Shown: positions 42,671-53,695 of the stretch, piece by piece
Position numbering within the stretch: position 1 is the first letter of the stretch
Layout: every line of letters starts with the position of its first letter
Source of the DNA: Clusia tigrina
Taxonomy: Eukaryota; Arthropoda; Insecta; Diptera; Clusiidae
Length of the DNA: 64,000 nt
Assembly: GCA_920105625.2 (NCBI GenBank)
Contig: CAKKTE020000090.1
Coordinates: forward strand, 1,154,501 to 1,218,500
Direction: 5' to 3'
Program-made: the position numbers and the translations under genes
The notes under the pieces: generated by a model
Seen by the model: the letters and a program-made list of their open reading frames with translations, nothing else
Told to the model about the DNA's origin: nothing
Database searches by the model: none

Positions 42671-43194
42671 GCTTCCAGGGTTGATTTATAATTATATTTT
42701 ATTATTAGAAAACTTAACCTATCTAACATTGATACATATTTAATTCTATTACAATGTGTTTTCCCGAAGTACGGCCGTGGTTTACAATATATGACCAGAC
42801 CGTAGCTTTTACAATGATATAATATTTCACTATATTTACGTGCGGTGGCGAGGAATCCCACATTGCGGCGAAATAGTCCGTGACTTACCTCCTGTACATT
42901 AGGTCACGAGCGTATGGGTTAGCACCGAGAAAGGCAGACGAATACCGGAATTCTCGGTTGTAACGACTCTTTTTATAGCTGGGGTAAAACTCAGCGGTTC
43001 CAGGGGTCGTATACAGAAAATATAAAAAAAATCCTGCGAGTTAAATTAATTTCAGTGTATTTATTCAGAATACTGATTATAGACTGTTGTTAGTCCTTAC
43101 TCAAAACAATTCTACTTCCTTAACTCTATGTTTGTACAAATAAACTTATTCAATGTGTACTTGTTTTCATGTCTCTACGTCCCGGTGTGTGTCT

Positions 43195-43385
43195 CTGTGA
43201 CTCAGTGGGAGAACGATTAAAAACCAGATGCTCTCACTGAGTCCCTAAGTCTCGGTGGCGTATGTGTCTCAGTGAGAAAACGATTAAAAAACCAAATGTT
43301 CTCACTGAGTCCCTATAGTCTCTGCCTGTGTATGGCTTAGCGAGTAAACGATTAAAAAACCAGATGTTCTCAGTAAGCTTACTGT
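43195..43385 (-). repeat. Three hairpin repeats in LTR copy 3
   Basis: Units with TCACTGAG at 43234 and 43302 and TCTCAGTAAG at 43368, period 66-68. Arms pair as in copy 2; the third unit is decayed. Confidence 0.75.
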
Positions 43386-43819
43386 GTTCGTATTGTACTT
43401 TGTGTGGCGTAGAGCTGTTGCTAGTCAGGATGTTGGTGATCGACGAAGAGACCTACTGCTTGGGCTACATGGTTTATATAGCCCAACTGGTCACAGCGGC
43501 TGGTGCATGTTGTTATGGGCGGGCCACCGTTGTGTAACTTTACTTCCGTTGGCCGGCCTCGCTTTCTGTTCTTGTGGCCAGGCTTGTTGTTGTTGTGGCC
43601 AGCTTGTTGTTATTGTAACATTTTGCCTTTGGGCCACCTTAAACTCCTGTCGGGCAGCCACCTCACTCCAGCGGTTTCTGGTTTGCCTGCAGTATTGTTG
43701 GCTGTAAGCAGCGCTGTCCGAAATCCTGTAGTGTTGTTGTTGTTAAATATTATTATATTCAATTCAACTTGAAGCCAGCATATTCTTCTTACTCCTCTTT
43801 ATGCTCTGTACTTGTTGGC

Positions 43820-44243
43820 GTGGTGGTCGCTCTGTCGTTGTCCCTCTTGTGCTGTGCTCTCGTTGCTGCGTGTTGTTAGTGTAAAATTTACCGAGCGAGC
43901 GTACTCGGCAAATTCCACCGCTTGAGTTCGTGCACTCACCTTCTCTTGTCCTGCAGGTATTTGTTGTATTCCTCGTCGCTGTGATTTTTGTCTCTTCGCA
44001 AGCGTAGCGCTGATTAGCAAGATCGTTGGCTGTGGTGGTTGCTCTGTCGTTGTCCCTCTTGTGCTGTGCTCTCGTTGCTGCGTGTTGTTAGTGTAAAATT
44101 TACCGAGCGAGCGTACTCGGCCAATTCCACCGCTTGAGTTCGCGCACTCACCTTCTCTTGTCCTGCAGGTATTTGTTGTATTCTTCGTCGCTGTTTTTTT
44201 TCTTTCTTCGCAAGCGTAGCGCTGGTTGGTAAGATCGTTGGCT
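43820..44243 (-). repeat. 212-bp tandem duplication in LTR copy 3
   Basis: GTGGTGGTYGCTCTGTCGTTG starts at 43820 and 44032, and GTGGTGGTCGCTTTTG at 44244, so the period is 212. Copy 2 has one unit only (34166-34385 region), so the duplication is recent. The units differ by few bases. Confidence 0.85.
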
Positions 44244-44520
44244 GTGGTGGTCGCTTTTGTTGTAATTGCTATTATTCCAACTGGTCTAATATGCTGCTGC
44301 TGATCTGTGCTCCTGCCACTGCTGCGCTGATTGGTTACAATATTTGTAGTTTTTCGCTAAATTTATAATGCAGTTGCTTCAGTTTGTATTAGGGCGTTTC
44401 CTTGATGCAACTGTTCGGTTCTATTATCCGTGATGTGTGTGTGGATATAGCTGCATAGCGACTCTGTCACTTGTAGTGTGTGCGAAAATTTCCCTCAGAA
44501 GATTTTAGTCTTTACACGGT

Positions 44521-44719
44521 GAAACTAAAACGTCAAAATGTCCTTGAATATCGCTAGGCGCTGCTTTGAACAAGAACTGAGAAAGGCAAACGAATTCCGA
44601 AATTCTCAGTCTTGCAAAAAATCAAATGTGCTACGTTCGATGTTGCAATTGTGTAGCCCTAGTGGCCGCGAGATGGCGGTGATAGTTTTTAGGTGTGGGC
44701 AACTCACATGCGCGCGTGC
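44521..44719. other. Unassigned stretch between LTR copy 3 and Jockey D
   Basis: Contains CTGAGAAAGGCAAACGAA...TTCTCAG near 44577, similar to CCGAGAAAGGCAGACGAA...TTCTCGG near 42933 on the other side of the LTR. No gene seen. Confidence 0.4.
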
Positions 44720-44734
44720 GTGTGGATTTAAGAA

Positions 44735-47230
44735 ATCAGAAATGTATAATAATTTAACAATTTGGGAAGTCCAGATAGATTTCTAGTCAAGTAGTTCGGT
44801 TGCTCCCGAAGTGTTTCCTTATATTCACATTTTAAATTATTGAGCTCTGCTTTGATCAGTGGGATTTTGAGATCATTGTGTATATTTGTTCTATATATAT
44901 ACCATGGTGCGTCTGTGATGCTTCTTAGTATCTCGATGAGCTAGCATTTCCCCATAGTTGGGCTCCATAATCCAAATTGGCTTAATTGTTGCATTATAAA
45001 GAAAAACTTTTTGATACAAACGCAATCGGGAATTGTAATTTAAGAGCCAGTTTATTTTTTGAGCCTTCAGCTTGATGCAAGTCCTTTTTGCCTCAATATG
45101 CTTCTTCCAAGTTAGTCTGCGATCGAGATGAATACCCAGATAGTTCACCGTGGTTGCTTGAGGAATACTGATTGCGTTTAGTGTAACGCTGGGACAAGTA
45201 TCTTTATGTAAAGTAAAAGTCATGTGCGAGCTTCAATTCTCCAGTTTGCTAGCCAAGTCTCTATTCATTTCAAATGCTCGTTTAGGCCCCTCGAGCAATT
45301 CTTTGAGTTTGATACGATCTTATGATTGCAGTATCATCAGCGAAAATTGAAATCAGTAGTCGATCATCCGTGGGTAGATTTGATGTATAATAATAAATAT
45401 AAAACCGGCCCAAGGATACTACCTTGAGGATCACAAGCCTTTATATCGAAGTCTGAAGTAATAAAATCTTTGTATTTTACCCTAAACTTTCTGGTGCATA
45501 AGTAACTCTCTGGTAACAATAGTTTGATTTTATATATGAGTCCAGCGTGCCAGACTCTATCAAAGATCTGTGCCACATCGAGGAATACCGCTGAATAGTA
45601 TTTTTTATTTTCAATTGTTTTTCTGATTTCATTTGAGGTTCTATGAACTTGCTCTACGGTTCCATGTTTGGCGCTGAACCCGAATTGATGATGAGAAATG
45701 ATACCATTTAGTTGCATAAAGGGCAACATTCTCGAAAGCAGCAGTTTTTCAAAGAGCTTGGATACCGACAGTAGGAATCTTTTGGGCCTATATGAAGTTG
45801 TTTGAGTTGCATTTTTACCGGGCTTAATCATCATAATAATTTAAGATATTTGCCAGACTGATGGGAGGAAACCTAGTCGAAATATTGCGTTGAATAGTTG
45901 TGTAGGAACTTTTTTAATCATTTTTATTGTAATTATATCGTAGCCAGGTGCTTTCTTTGGATTGAGTTGATTTTTTATGATATACTCAACTTCTTTCATC
46001 GATAATTTAATATAGTTTGATTTGCTTGCTTTCGTGGTTAAAAATGGAACTCTAAAGTTGTTAGTTGGGGAATTTGGCTGGAAAACTGTTTTTAAATGAT
46101 GAGCAAATATAGATGCTTTTTCTTCATCACTCCTCGCCCATGAACCATTTACGCGTCTAATCGGTGGATCGCATTCCTTCGGAGTTTTTGTACTTTTATT
46201 TACTCTCCATAAGGAGCAATTGGTTTTTTCTGTGGGGGTTAAGACTCGAGTATAACTTTTCATGAATTTATCCAGTTCCTGGTTTAATGCTTCACTGAGT
46301 TGATCCTTTGCTAATAAATAGTTACGTTTAGTTGAATGTGATCTATGATTTTGCAACTCACGTCTTAGTTGTCTTTTTGTGTTAACAAGTAACTCGACTT
46401 CCGTTGAAGTTTTATGATGGGCAATAGGGGGTGCTGATATCACAGGAGGGGTAGCATTTACATTAAATTCGGCAAGAGTTAAATCAATATCTTCCTTACA
46501 TATTAAACGTAGGCATGCTTATATACTGTCTATATCTTACCCAATTTGTTCTTCTGGTGGTTAATTGGTCATTTTTTGTAACTTTGGGCTACTTTGAATA
46601 AATTTATTATTAGTGGAGAGTGATCTGAAGAAATTTCCAGACACTGCTCCTATGATATTGAGTTCCGGTCAATATTTTTGGTTATTCCAAAGTCAATCAG
46701 ATCTGGAATTTTTTCAAATCTGAAGGCCAGTAAGTCGTGTTTCCAGAAGATACAAAATCTAAGTTGAGGTGACGATTCATAAGGACAGAGCCCCAGAAAG
46801 TATGTTTAGCGTTAAAGTCGCCTGCTGATATAAATTTATTTCCTAGTGTTTTGGAATAATTAGTGAATTGCACGTCGCAATGGAGAATCTTGGAGGACAA
46901 TAAGTTGCACATAGCGTTATATTTGCGTCCAAGAGTTCTAAGCTTATTTAGGTGACTTTGTGAATATTCTTTTGCATAATCTTCAATAGCCTAGTGCTTT
47001 AAACGAGTTTTAATTACTATTGCTATGTCTCCATGAACTTTACTATCTGGGTGGTTTGTCATATAAAATTTATAACTATGAATACAGAATTTATTCTTAC
47101 TTGTCAGGTGTGTTTCCGAAACAAGTCAATGCTATGTGAATGTAAGAAGTTTTCAACTTCCAGCTTGTGTTGGCGAATCTCGTTAGCGTTCTAGTGGCAA
47201 ATCTTCACATAATTAATTTGTGGTGGATGA
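44735..47230 (-). pseudogene. Jockey D ORF2, heavily decayed
   Basis: Endonuclease scraps near 46550-47200: TYWPSDLKKFQI, AGDFNAKHTFWGS (46830). Linker and RT start at 46443-45841: KRQLRRELQNHRSHS, NCSLWRVNKSTK, NGSWARSDEEKA, PKKAPGYDIITIKM. Then 45834-45364: KPGKNATQTTSYRP, HHQFGFSAKHGTVEQVH, FLDVAQIFDRVWH, CDPQGSILGP (normally GVPQGS). IFADDTAI follows near 45335, YLGIHLDRRLTWKKH near 45145 and WIMEPNYGEML near 44960. Multiple stops and shifts. Confidence 0.75.
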
Positions 47231-47617
47231 ACATCTGCATCATTTGATTCTGCGTTTTTATAATGCCTTGCACCATATTTTGCATTAAAGGCATAAACTG
47301 TGTCATGCATTCCGTTAAGCACATTAACATTGCTTCCAGCGATTGTGTTGTCGTATTACTGCTTTTATTGGTTGGCTTCGATTTTACTATGTTGCCATAA
47401 GATACTGTTAGTGGGACAGTAGGCCTATGAGACGTGTGTTGTCAACTATGAGTATCTTGTACAGAGGTAACATTGTTGATTTTAACTACTTGCTGTCGTT
47501 GATTGGTTTTATTTTAAGCTCAATGTACACTGGATACCCTCTATAGTTCGCTGTGTGGTTGCCGCCACAATTACTACATTATTTAGTATCTGTGTTAGTT
47601 TTATCTGACTTGGATTA

Positions 47618-47626
47618 GGACCCATG
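47618..47626 (+). repeat. Target-site duplication GGACCCATG, left of R1-2
   Basis: Repeated at 53687-53695, after the A-rich end of R1-2. Confidence 0.8.
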
Positions 47627-48318
47627 GTGTGGGGTCAGGGAGGATAATCTTAAGGTAAAGTTGCTGACTGCCTTTGGGAAGGGGCCAGGGCGATCCTTAC
47701 AGAGAACTTCTCCAAGAAGACTCACAGCCTCCTCGTGGCGACCCCGGGCAATGGTATACCAGCATCAGCTGAATATTAGCCAGAGTGAGCGACGATTCAT
47801 TCAGCGATGACCCCGGAGGGGCGGCTGTTTGAGCACCGGTGGACAACGAGGGATCATCGATGGACCGACGTGGGATATCATCCTTCATCCTCTATTGAGA
47901 GACATCCTGGGACAAACGTTGTCCACAACCACGATCTGAGCCCAGTAGGATCTTGGTGATAATGGCACTGGAACATATTTCGGAGATGATGATTTGAGCT
48001 GGTGGCTGCTGTGACTGGCCTCTTAGCAGGTGTGGAGTGAAATCCCAGTGAAACGGCGGTCCAGATATTGCAGCAGTTGCCTCCGTCCCGGTAAAACCTT
48101 GGCAGGTCTGGAAGTACGTTCTTGATCCGTCACCATTGGGTTAGGTTGAGCTTGCTCCCTATTCACGCGAACCTGGCTCTGTACGCAGGTACCCATAAGG
48201 TCTTGCGTTAACACTCGCGTTGGCCTCCCTGCGTTAATTAGCATAGATAACCACGGGGTTATTAACGCGACTGCACATTCGGATAAGGATAGCGGCTTCC
48301 AGGCGGGACCCAATCGCA
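47627..48318 (+). other. R1-2 5' untranslated region
   Basis: GC-richer than the surroundings, starting GTGTGGGGTCAGGG. No long frame. It probably holds the internal promoter; no motif can be pinned down. Confidence 0.5.
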
Positions 48319-49845
48319 ATGATTAGTTCTGTAAATTCAAAGACGACTGAAGCAAACCAAAAAAAAAAAAATGACAATGAGAATACCCCGTTACCTTTCC
48401 AAGGTAGTGCAAGGATCATGCGCTCCCCGTTGAATACAGCTGACCGAGAGATCGCGATACGGGAATCCCGGAATCGGCAAATATCTCGCCTGGGAAAGGC
48501 AACAGGACAGCATGCGCGGGTCTGACCCCACTAGCCAGCAATGTGCTGACGGAGACACCAACTAGGTGGTTGGAATCCGAGGTACAGGAGAAGCGGACAG
48601 TAGATACTTTCAGCAAAGAGATGCCGGTTACGTCGATAGCAAAAAATCGGTCACCCACAACAGAGGCATCGTTGGGGAAGGTCCCACATTCTTATGGGAC
48701 CGTTGAAGGCACTTGGGCGAGAAATCAATGAGCTAATGCGATACTGCAACTCACAAAGAAACATGCACAAGGATGTTATAAGACGGTGCAGTATTATCAA
48801 ACATGTATATACCGAAGCGATGATACAGTTGGATAAGGAGGAAAAGCGGCCAGGTTTAGGAGTAATTTCAAGGACCACAGCTGCAACAAGAACACACGAG
48901 AATCAGGCAAGTACTTCCACACCGTCTGCTAAACGGATTAGAACAAAATCTAGTTCTAATGAGTAAGGAAAAGGCAAGTCACCAGCAGCAAAAAAACAGA
49001 GGGCTGTGGAAGCGGTGGTTATCCCGAAATCAGCAGAAGTTGTAGCCGACAAGGAAGCATGGACAAAGGTGGTAAGAAAGCAAAGCAGGCAGAATCTTAA
49101 GGTAATTAAACCAAGGGCAGATGCAATTATTATTGCCACAAAAGGAGAAAATACGTCGTATGCAAACATTCTTCGGGCGGTGAAAACTAGTACGGAACTA
49201 GAGGCGCTGGGAAAAGAGGTACGGACGGAGAAAGGAGAGTTACTCCTAGAGCTGAACCGTATGAAGGAGGTAACCACAGTCTCACTCCAAACAGCCATCG
49301 AGGGAGTCCTGAAAGATGCAGCGAGAGTGCAACTGAGAACTCACATGATCACAGTACAGTGCTAAGGACTGGTCACTGAAATCAGCACTAAAGAGTAGCT
49401 GCTGGACGCATTAGAAAAACAGGCGAGAATTCGTAGGCCAGATGAATCCGCAATAAGGAGTATGAGGAACACATACGGTGGGACACAGACTGCTTATATA
49501 ACGTTACCAGCCGAGGACGCTAATAAGGTAATGAAATTGAAGCACCTACGAGTCGGATGGGTTAACTGCCGAGTGTCGGAGTCCATATCTCCAACTAGAT
49601 GCTTCAGGTGCTGGGGATTTGGTCATGTTGCAGCATCTTGCAAGCAGACGGATCGAACGGGAATGTGCAGGTGTGGCGAAAGTGGCCACATTGCAGCCTC
49701 ATGCAAAAATCCAGCAATGTGTGTACTTTGTAAAGGAGCACACGCTGCAGGTAGTGCAAGTTGCCCACAGTACCAGGAGGCAGTAAATAAGAAACGAGCA
49801 TCAGAATTATTCAGCTCAACCTCGATCATTGTGCGGCCGCTCAAG
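48319..49845 (+). pseudogene. R1-type ORF1, element 2 (Gag-like)
   Basis: Opens MISSVNSKTTEANQ; the frame moves at about 48525 to 48543-48680 and returns at 48694 (LKALGREINELMRY). Stops at 48963 and 49364. The middle is Lys/Glu-rich with ELEALGKEVRTEKGELLLELN, likely coiled coil. The C-terminus: LKHLRVGWVNCRVSE, then CFRCWGFGHVAASC, CRCGESGHIAASC and CVLCKGAHAAGSASC, three zinc knuckles. It would bind the element RNA. In frame sum about 500 residues, the normal size. Confidence 0.8.
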
Positions 49846-52800
49846 ACCTCTTGCGGAAAACCATGCATGAGCACAGCGTGGATATTGCGATACTATCAGA
49901 GCCATACGAAAGCATCGACGAATATTCCTGGATGTCTGATATCTCAAACAAGTCAGCGATATGGACAATGGGCAATTCAACTCCGCACAGTAAAATGACG
50001 GGAGCAGAACGTGGTTTCACCTGGGTCAAAGCGAGAGGCATCTATCTTTTTAGTTGCTACGCTCCACCCAGTATGAACGCGGAGGAGTACGAAATAATGT
50101 TGGCAGCACTAGTAGCAGAAGCGCGGGGCAAACACCCACTCCTGATTGCTGGTGACTTTAACGCTACTACATGGGGGAGCACGTGCACCAACAGACGTGG
50201 CACAGCAGTGCTGGAGAGCATGGCTCTGCTTGATCTCGAGCTGCTCAATGTGCCTGGCCAATGCACCTTCGAAAATGGAAGAAACAGCTCCATCATGGAC
50301 CTAACCTTCGCCCAGAATGATATAGCTCGCTCAGCAAAGTGGTCTGTAAGCTCCATCTACACGCATAGCGACCATAATGCCATCATCATGGACATATGGC
50401 AACATACACAACAGAACGCATACCGGGTGCAGAAAGTTCAGCAAAGAGGCTGGAAAAAACAGTCATATGACGCCGAAGTCTTTAACATGGCTTGGCAATA
50501 TGGCACCGCTCAAGAAAGCCATTTAGAGATGAAAGCAGAAAGCAAAATGGCGAGCATCGCAGCCTGCCTCGGTAAAGCATGCGACAAAACCATGTCCAGG
50601 TTATCAGGAAGACCTGACAGAAAGCCAGTCTACTGGTGGAATGAGGAGATTGTGATCGCTAGAAGAAATTGCCATCATGCACGAAGAAAACTTAAGAGAT
50701 CTTGCGCTGCGCCAGCGACAGACGCGCTTTTGGCAGACTACAAGATATGTAAAGCAGTACTAAAAAAAGCCATGCAAGATAGCAAAAACCGATGCTTTAG
50801 GGAGCATCGCGACAGCGTAGACGTTGATCCCTGGGGAAATGGTTATAAAACAGTTATGAGGAAGCTCAAAGGCCCAAGAGCACCACAGCCCACAAGCCCG
50901 ACACTCATGCGAGAGGTGGTATCCACTCTGTTCCCTCGCCAAGAAGAAGCCACACTTTACCAGGGACAGCAATTGCACATGGATGATATCCCTGAAGTTA
51001 CCACACAGGAAGTGCTTCTTATCACGCAACGCATCGCAGATAACAAAGCACCGGGTTTGGACGGCTTTCCAAACATCGCAGTGAAAGCAGCGATTAAGGC
51101 GACGCCGGAGCTTTTCGCTAAACGCATGTGTCAAGGAAGGCGTTTTCCCAAAATCCTGGAAACAACAGAGGCTGGTGCTGCTACTTAAACCAGGGAAGCA
51201 ACCGGATCAACCATCGTCGTACCGTCCTTTGTGTATGCTGGATACGCTGGGCAAAGTATTGGAGCGCATCGCATGCGATCGACTACAGGAGCATCTGGAG
51301 AAACCAGAAGGGCTGTCCCCAAACCAGTATGGCTTTAGGAAAGCGCGATCAACGCTGGACGCTATTCAAACCGTCATGAGTATTGCTCGTCAAACCACTA
51401 GCGGCAGACAATGGAGATTTGGTACAAAGAAGTACTGTGCGGTGGTGACGTTGGATATAAAAACGCATTCAACTCCGCAAGCTGGCCCCAGATTATGAGC
51501 GCACTTAAAATTTTCGCGGTGCCGGTATATCTGTAGCGAATTATAGCGAGCTACTTCGACAACACAGTCCTGTTTTATGACACGGACGATGGCGTAAAAA
51601 CGTACAGAGTAACTGGCGGCGTCCCCCAGGTTTCGGAGCTGGGCCCAACATTCTGGAACGCAATGTATGACGGCATCCTTAAACTTGACCTCCCGGAAGA
51701 CACAACCCTCGTTGGATACGCAGATGACATCGCAATGGTTTCAGTGGCAAAGGACCTTGACACACTGCAGGCGTTATGTAACGACGCTATCACGAGAGTA
51801 AGAAGATGGCTGGGAAACGCGAAGCTCGAGCTGGCAGCACAAAAAACGGCGGTGGTGGTGCTGAGCACAAGACGCGTGCGCGAAGAAATAACAATAACGG
51901 TCGGTGATCACATCATCACTTCTTAACCGTATCTAAAATATTTGGGAGTGGTAATTGATACCCGGATGACGTTCAGGCAACACTTACAAATAGTCAGCGA
52001 TAAAGCCGCACGAATAAATGGTGCGTTAACGAGACTAATGCCTAACGTTGGTGGCCCCCGGACAAGCAGACGGCAACTCTTATCAACTGTGACAAGTTCG
52101 GTGATCGTGTATGCAGCACCAATCTGGGCAAACACGAAGGAGTCATACTATAAAAGCATCCAAGCCACATACAGGCTTGGTGCTCTGAGAGTGGCCAGTG
52201 CCTACCGCACCGTCTCAGATGATGCTATTTGTGTCATTGCAAGGAAGCTGCCCATCGACTTGCTCGCTCGCGAAATGGAGCGGTGTAGTGACTTTCGTCA
52301 AATGTAGGTAAACGTGGAAACGATAACCAAGCCAAACGGACATATGACCCTTCTCGGTTTTTATTCCCTTTTTACGCTCATTCTTTTATTGCATTTTATT
52401 GCAGCGAATGCGGCGACATATGATCGCCAGACAAACCCAAGCGGAAAGTCCAAAAGCAATTGAAACCGAAATAGTTTGACACATTTACCAAATGTGTTAG
52501 TCATCGCTTGGTTATTGTTTTCAACACTATATAAGTAGAAGTAAGTTCATAGGTTAGAGACAGACTGTAACTGAAAATTAAACGGTAAACACGAATGTCG
52601 GAAATTGGCAGTACTGCTAGTTTACCGGTTCTGTTTTAAATAAAATATAAAACACATAAAAACCACCGAGTATTTTTTAAACATAATAGGGCGATCCTGC
52701 CAGGAGAACCCTTTGCACGGGAAAAAAAAATCGTACGCTGAGTAAAATTTTTTTTTAGTAATGAATACTAAGTGAAAAACGTGCTCCAATATAAAGTTGA

Positions 52801-53502
52801 GCAGGACAAGAATCCTTTGTGAACAATACGTGAAAGCAAAGGTGCTCGAAAATAAACTGTGCCAGAACTTATTAGTGAATTGGGGTTGTGCTAAAATAAT
52901 GTAACAATATGCCGTTTCAAACCGAGTTCAAAAATTATTTACTGAAAAATAAGATAATAAGTGACAATATCGAGTATGAATTACTCGAGAAGTTTTCAAG
53001 CACGCTTAACAACGATTATGGTGTCGGGCGTAGGTCGTCAAGTGCGGCAAAAAAGGAAGAAAGGCTGCGCACAATTGCGGAATGGCAGCAACGATGGGAG
53101 AAATCCGCAAAAGGTCGCTGGACGTTCAAACTCATCCCAAATATTGCGATGTGGATGGACCGAAGACACGGAGAGGTTAACTACCATCTTACGCAGATGC
53201 TCACTGGACATGGGTGCTTCAAAGAATACCTGCACAGGTTCCATCGAGAAAACGACCCTTATTGCCCAGTATGCCCAGAAGAACTGGAAAGCGCGCTGCA
53301 TGTGTTATTGCACTGTCCGCGATTCATCAATGGACAAATGGATCTAGAAAGAGCATTCGGCGAAACTCTGGCAGAGTACAATCTGGTACCAAATATGTGC
53401 GAGGATAAAGACAAATGGAATACCACATGTGCTGTGGTGGCGAGTATTATGAACTCCAGAAGGAGCTCGCGACGCCCAAATGAGCTTTGGATCGTACTAT
53501 GA
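49803..53502 (+). pseudogene. R1-type ORF2, element 2 (endonuclease and reverse transcriptase), with insert
   Basis: Begins SIRIIQLNLDHCAAAQDLL inside the end of ORF1. The usual ATG is not seen (ACG in its place). Endonuclease: LSEPYESIDEYSW, LIAGDFNATTWGS, IMDLTFAQ and THSDHNAII. Linker: PVYWWNEEIVIARR. RT: APGLDGFPNIAVK, a shift at 51180, SSYRPLCMLDTLGKVLE, QYGFRKARST, VVTLDIKTHSTP (shift), GGVPQVSELGPTFWN (normally PQGSVLGP), GYADDIAMV (51712) and YLGVVIDTRMTF after a stop at 51925. At LLAREMERC (52283) an LTR-element fragment intervenes. Then EWQQRWEKSAKGRWT, RRHGEVNYHLTQMLTGHG and DPYCPVCPEE, ending NELWIVL at 53502. Confidence 0.85.
52284..53026 (+). mobile_element. Fragment of an LTR retrotransposon (5' LTR, leader, Gag start) in R1-2
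   Basis: TGTAGTGACTTTCG (52284) to TTTTTTAAACA (52683) looks like a 400-bp LTR with a TATATAAG box near 52531 and AATAAAA near 52640. It is followed by a primer-site-like GGGCGATCCTGCCAGGAG (52689) and a leader. A frame starts MPFQTEFKNYLLKNKI at 52909 and runs about 37 codons, then joins R1-2 sequence near 53026 in frame. The rest of the element is missing. 412/mdg1-like by its LTR start and primer site; inference only. Confidence 0.6.
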
Positions 53503-53686
53503 CAGAATGACCAATACTGACGATTGAGTAGTATACTCATAACGGCCTCCCGACGCACTACTTAACGGTGAAGTTCCAGGAGGAATAACCGTCGGACAAG
53601 GGGGGGTGGGTTTAGTTCGGGCTAAAGTCCCACTCTACGGCTTCGGCCATTGTCTTTAGATGTTTCCCCTCCTCAACAAAAAAAAA

Positions 53687-53695
53687 GGACCCATG
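53687..53695 (+). repeat. Target-site duplication GGACCCATG, right of R1-2
   Basis: Copy of 47618-47626. The Jockey D ORF1 resumes here. Confidence 0.8.

Larger units (their letters stand above)
42959..44516 (-). repeat. Solo family-B LTR (copy 3), complete, with CGGT target duplication
   Basis: 1558 bp on the minus strand, TGTAAAGACTAAAAT to GAGTCGTTACA, flanked by CGGT (42955-42958 and 44517-44520). A 4-bp TSD fits Gypsy-class integrase. It contains a TATA box at 43471-43483, three hairpin repeats at 43195-43385, an AATAAA near 43068 and a 212-bp tandem duplication in the upstream part. It serves as reference for the other three copies. Confidence 0.85.
47627..53686 (+). mobile_element. 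R1-clade (Waldo/RT1-like) element 2, near full length
   Basis: About 6.06 kb, or 5.3 kb without its own LTR-element insert (52284-53026). It has a 5' untranslated region from 47627, ORF1, ORF2, a 3' untranslated region with CTACGGCTTCGGCCAT and a tail AACAAAAAAAAA at 53677-53686. The 9-bp TSD is exact. It lies in Jockey D ORF1 and not in rDNA. Confidence 0.85.

Noticed and set aside
43195..43385. Regular repeats with spacers that could suggest a CRISPR array
   Set aside because: The window is eukaryotic, the units are LTR hairpin repeats found in several LTR copies, and the spacing sequences are also conserved.
42959..44516. Reading LTR copy 3 as the 5' LTR of the Gypsy protease/RT piece
   Set aside because: It has its own CGGT duplication on both sides and no primer site after it, so it is a solo LTR.
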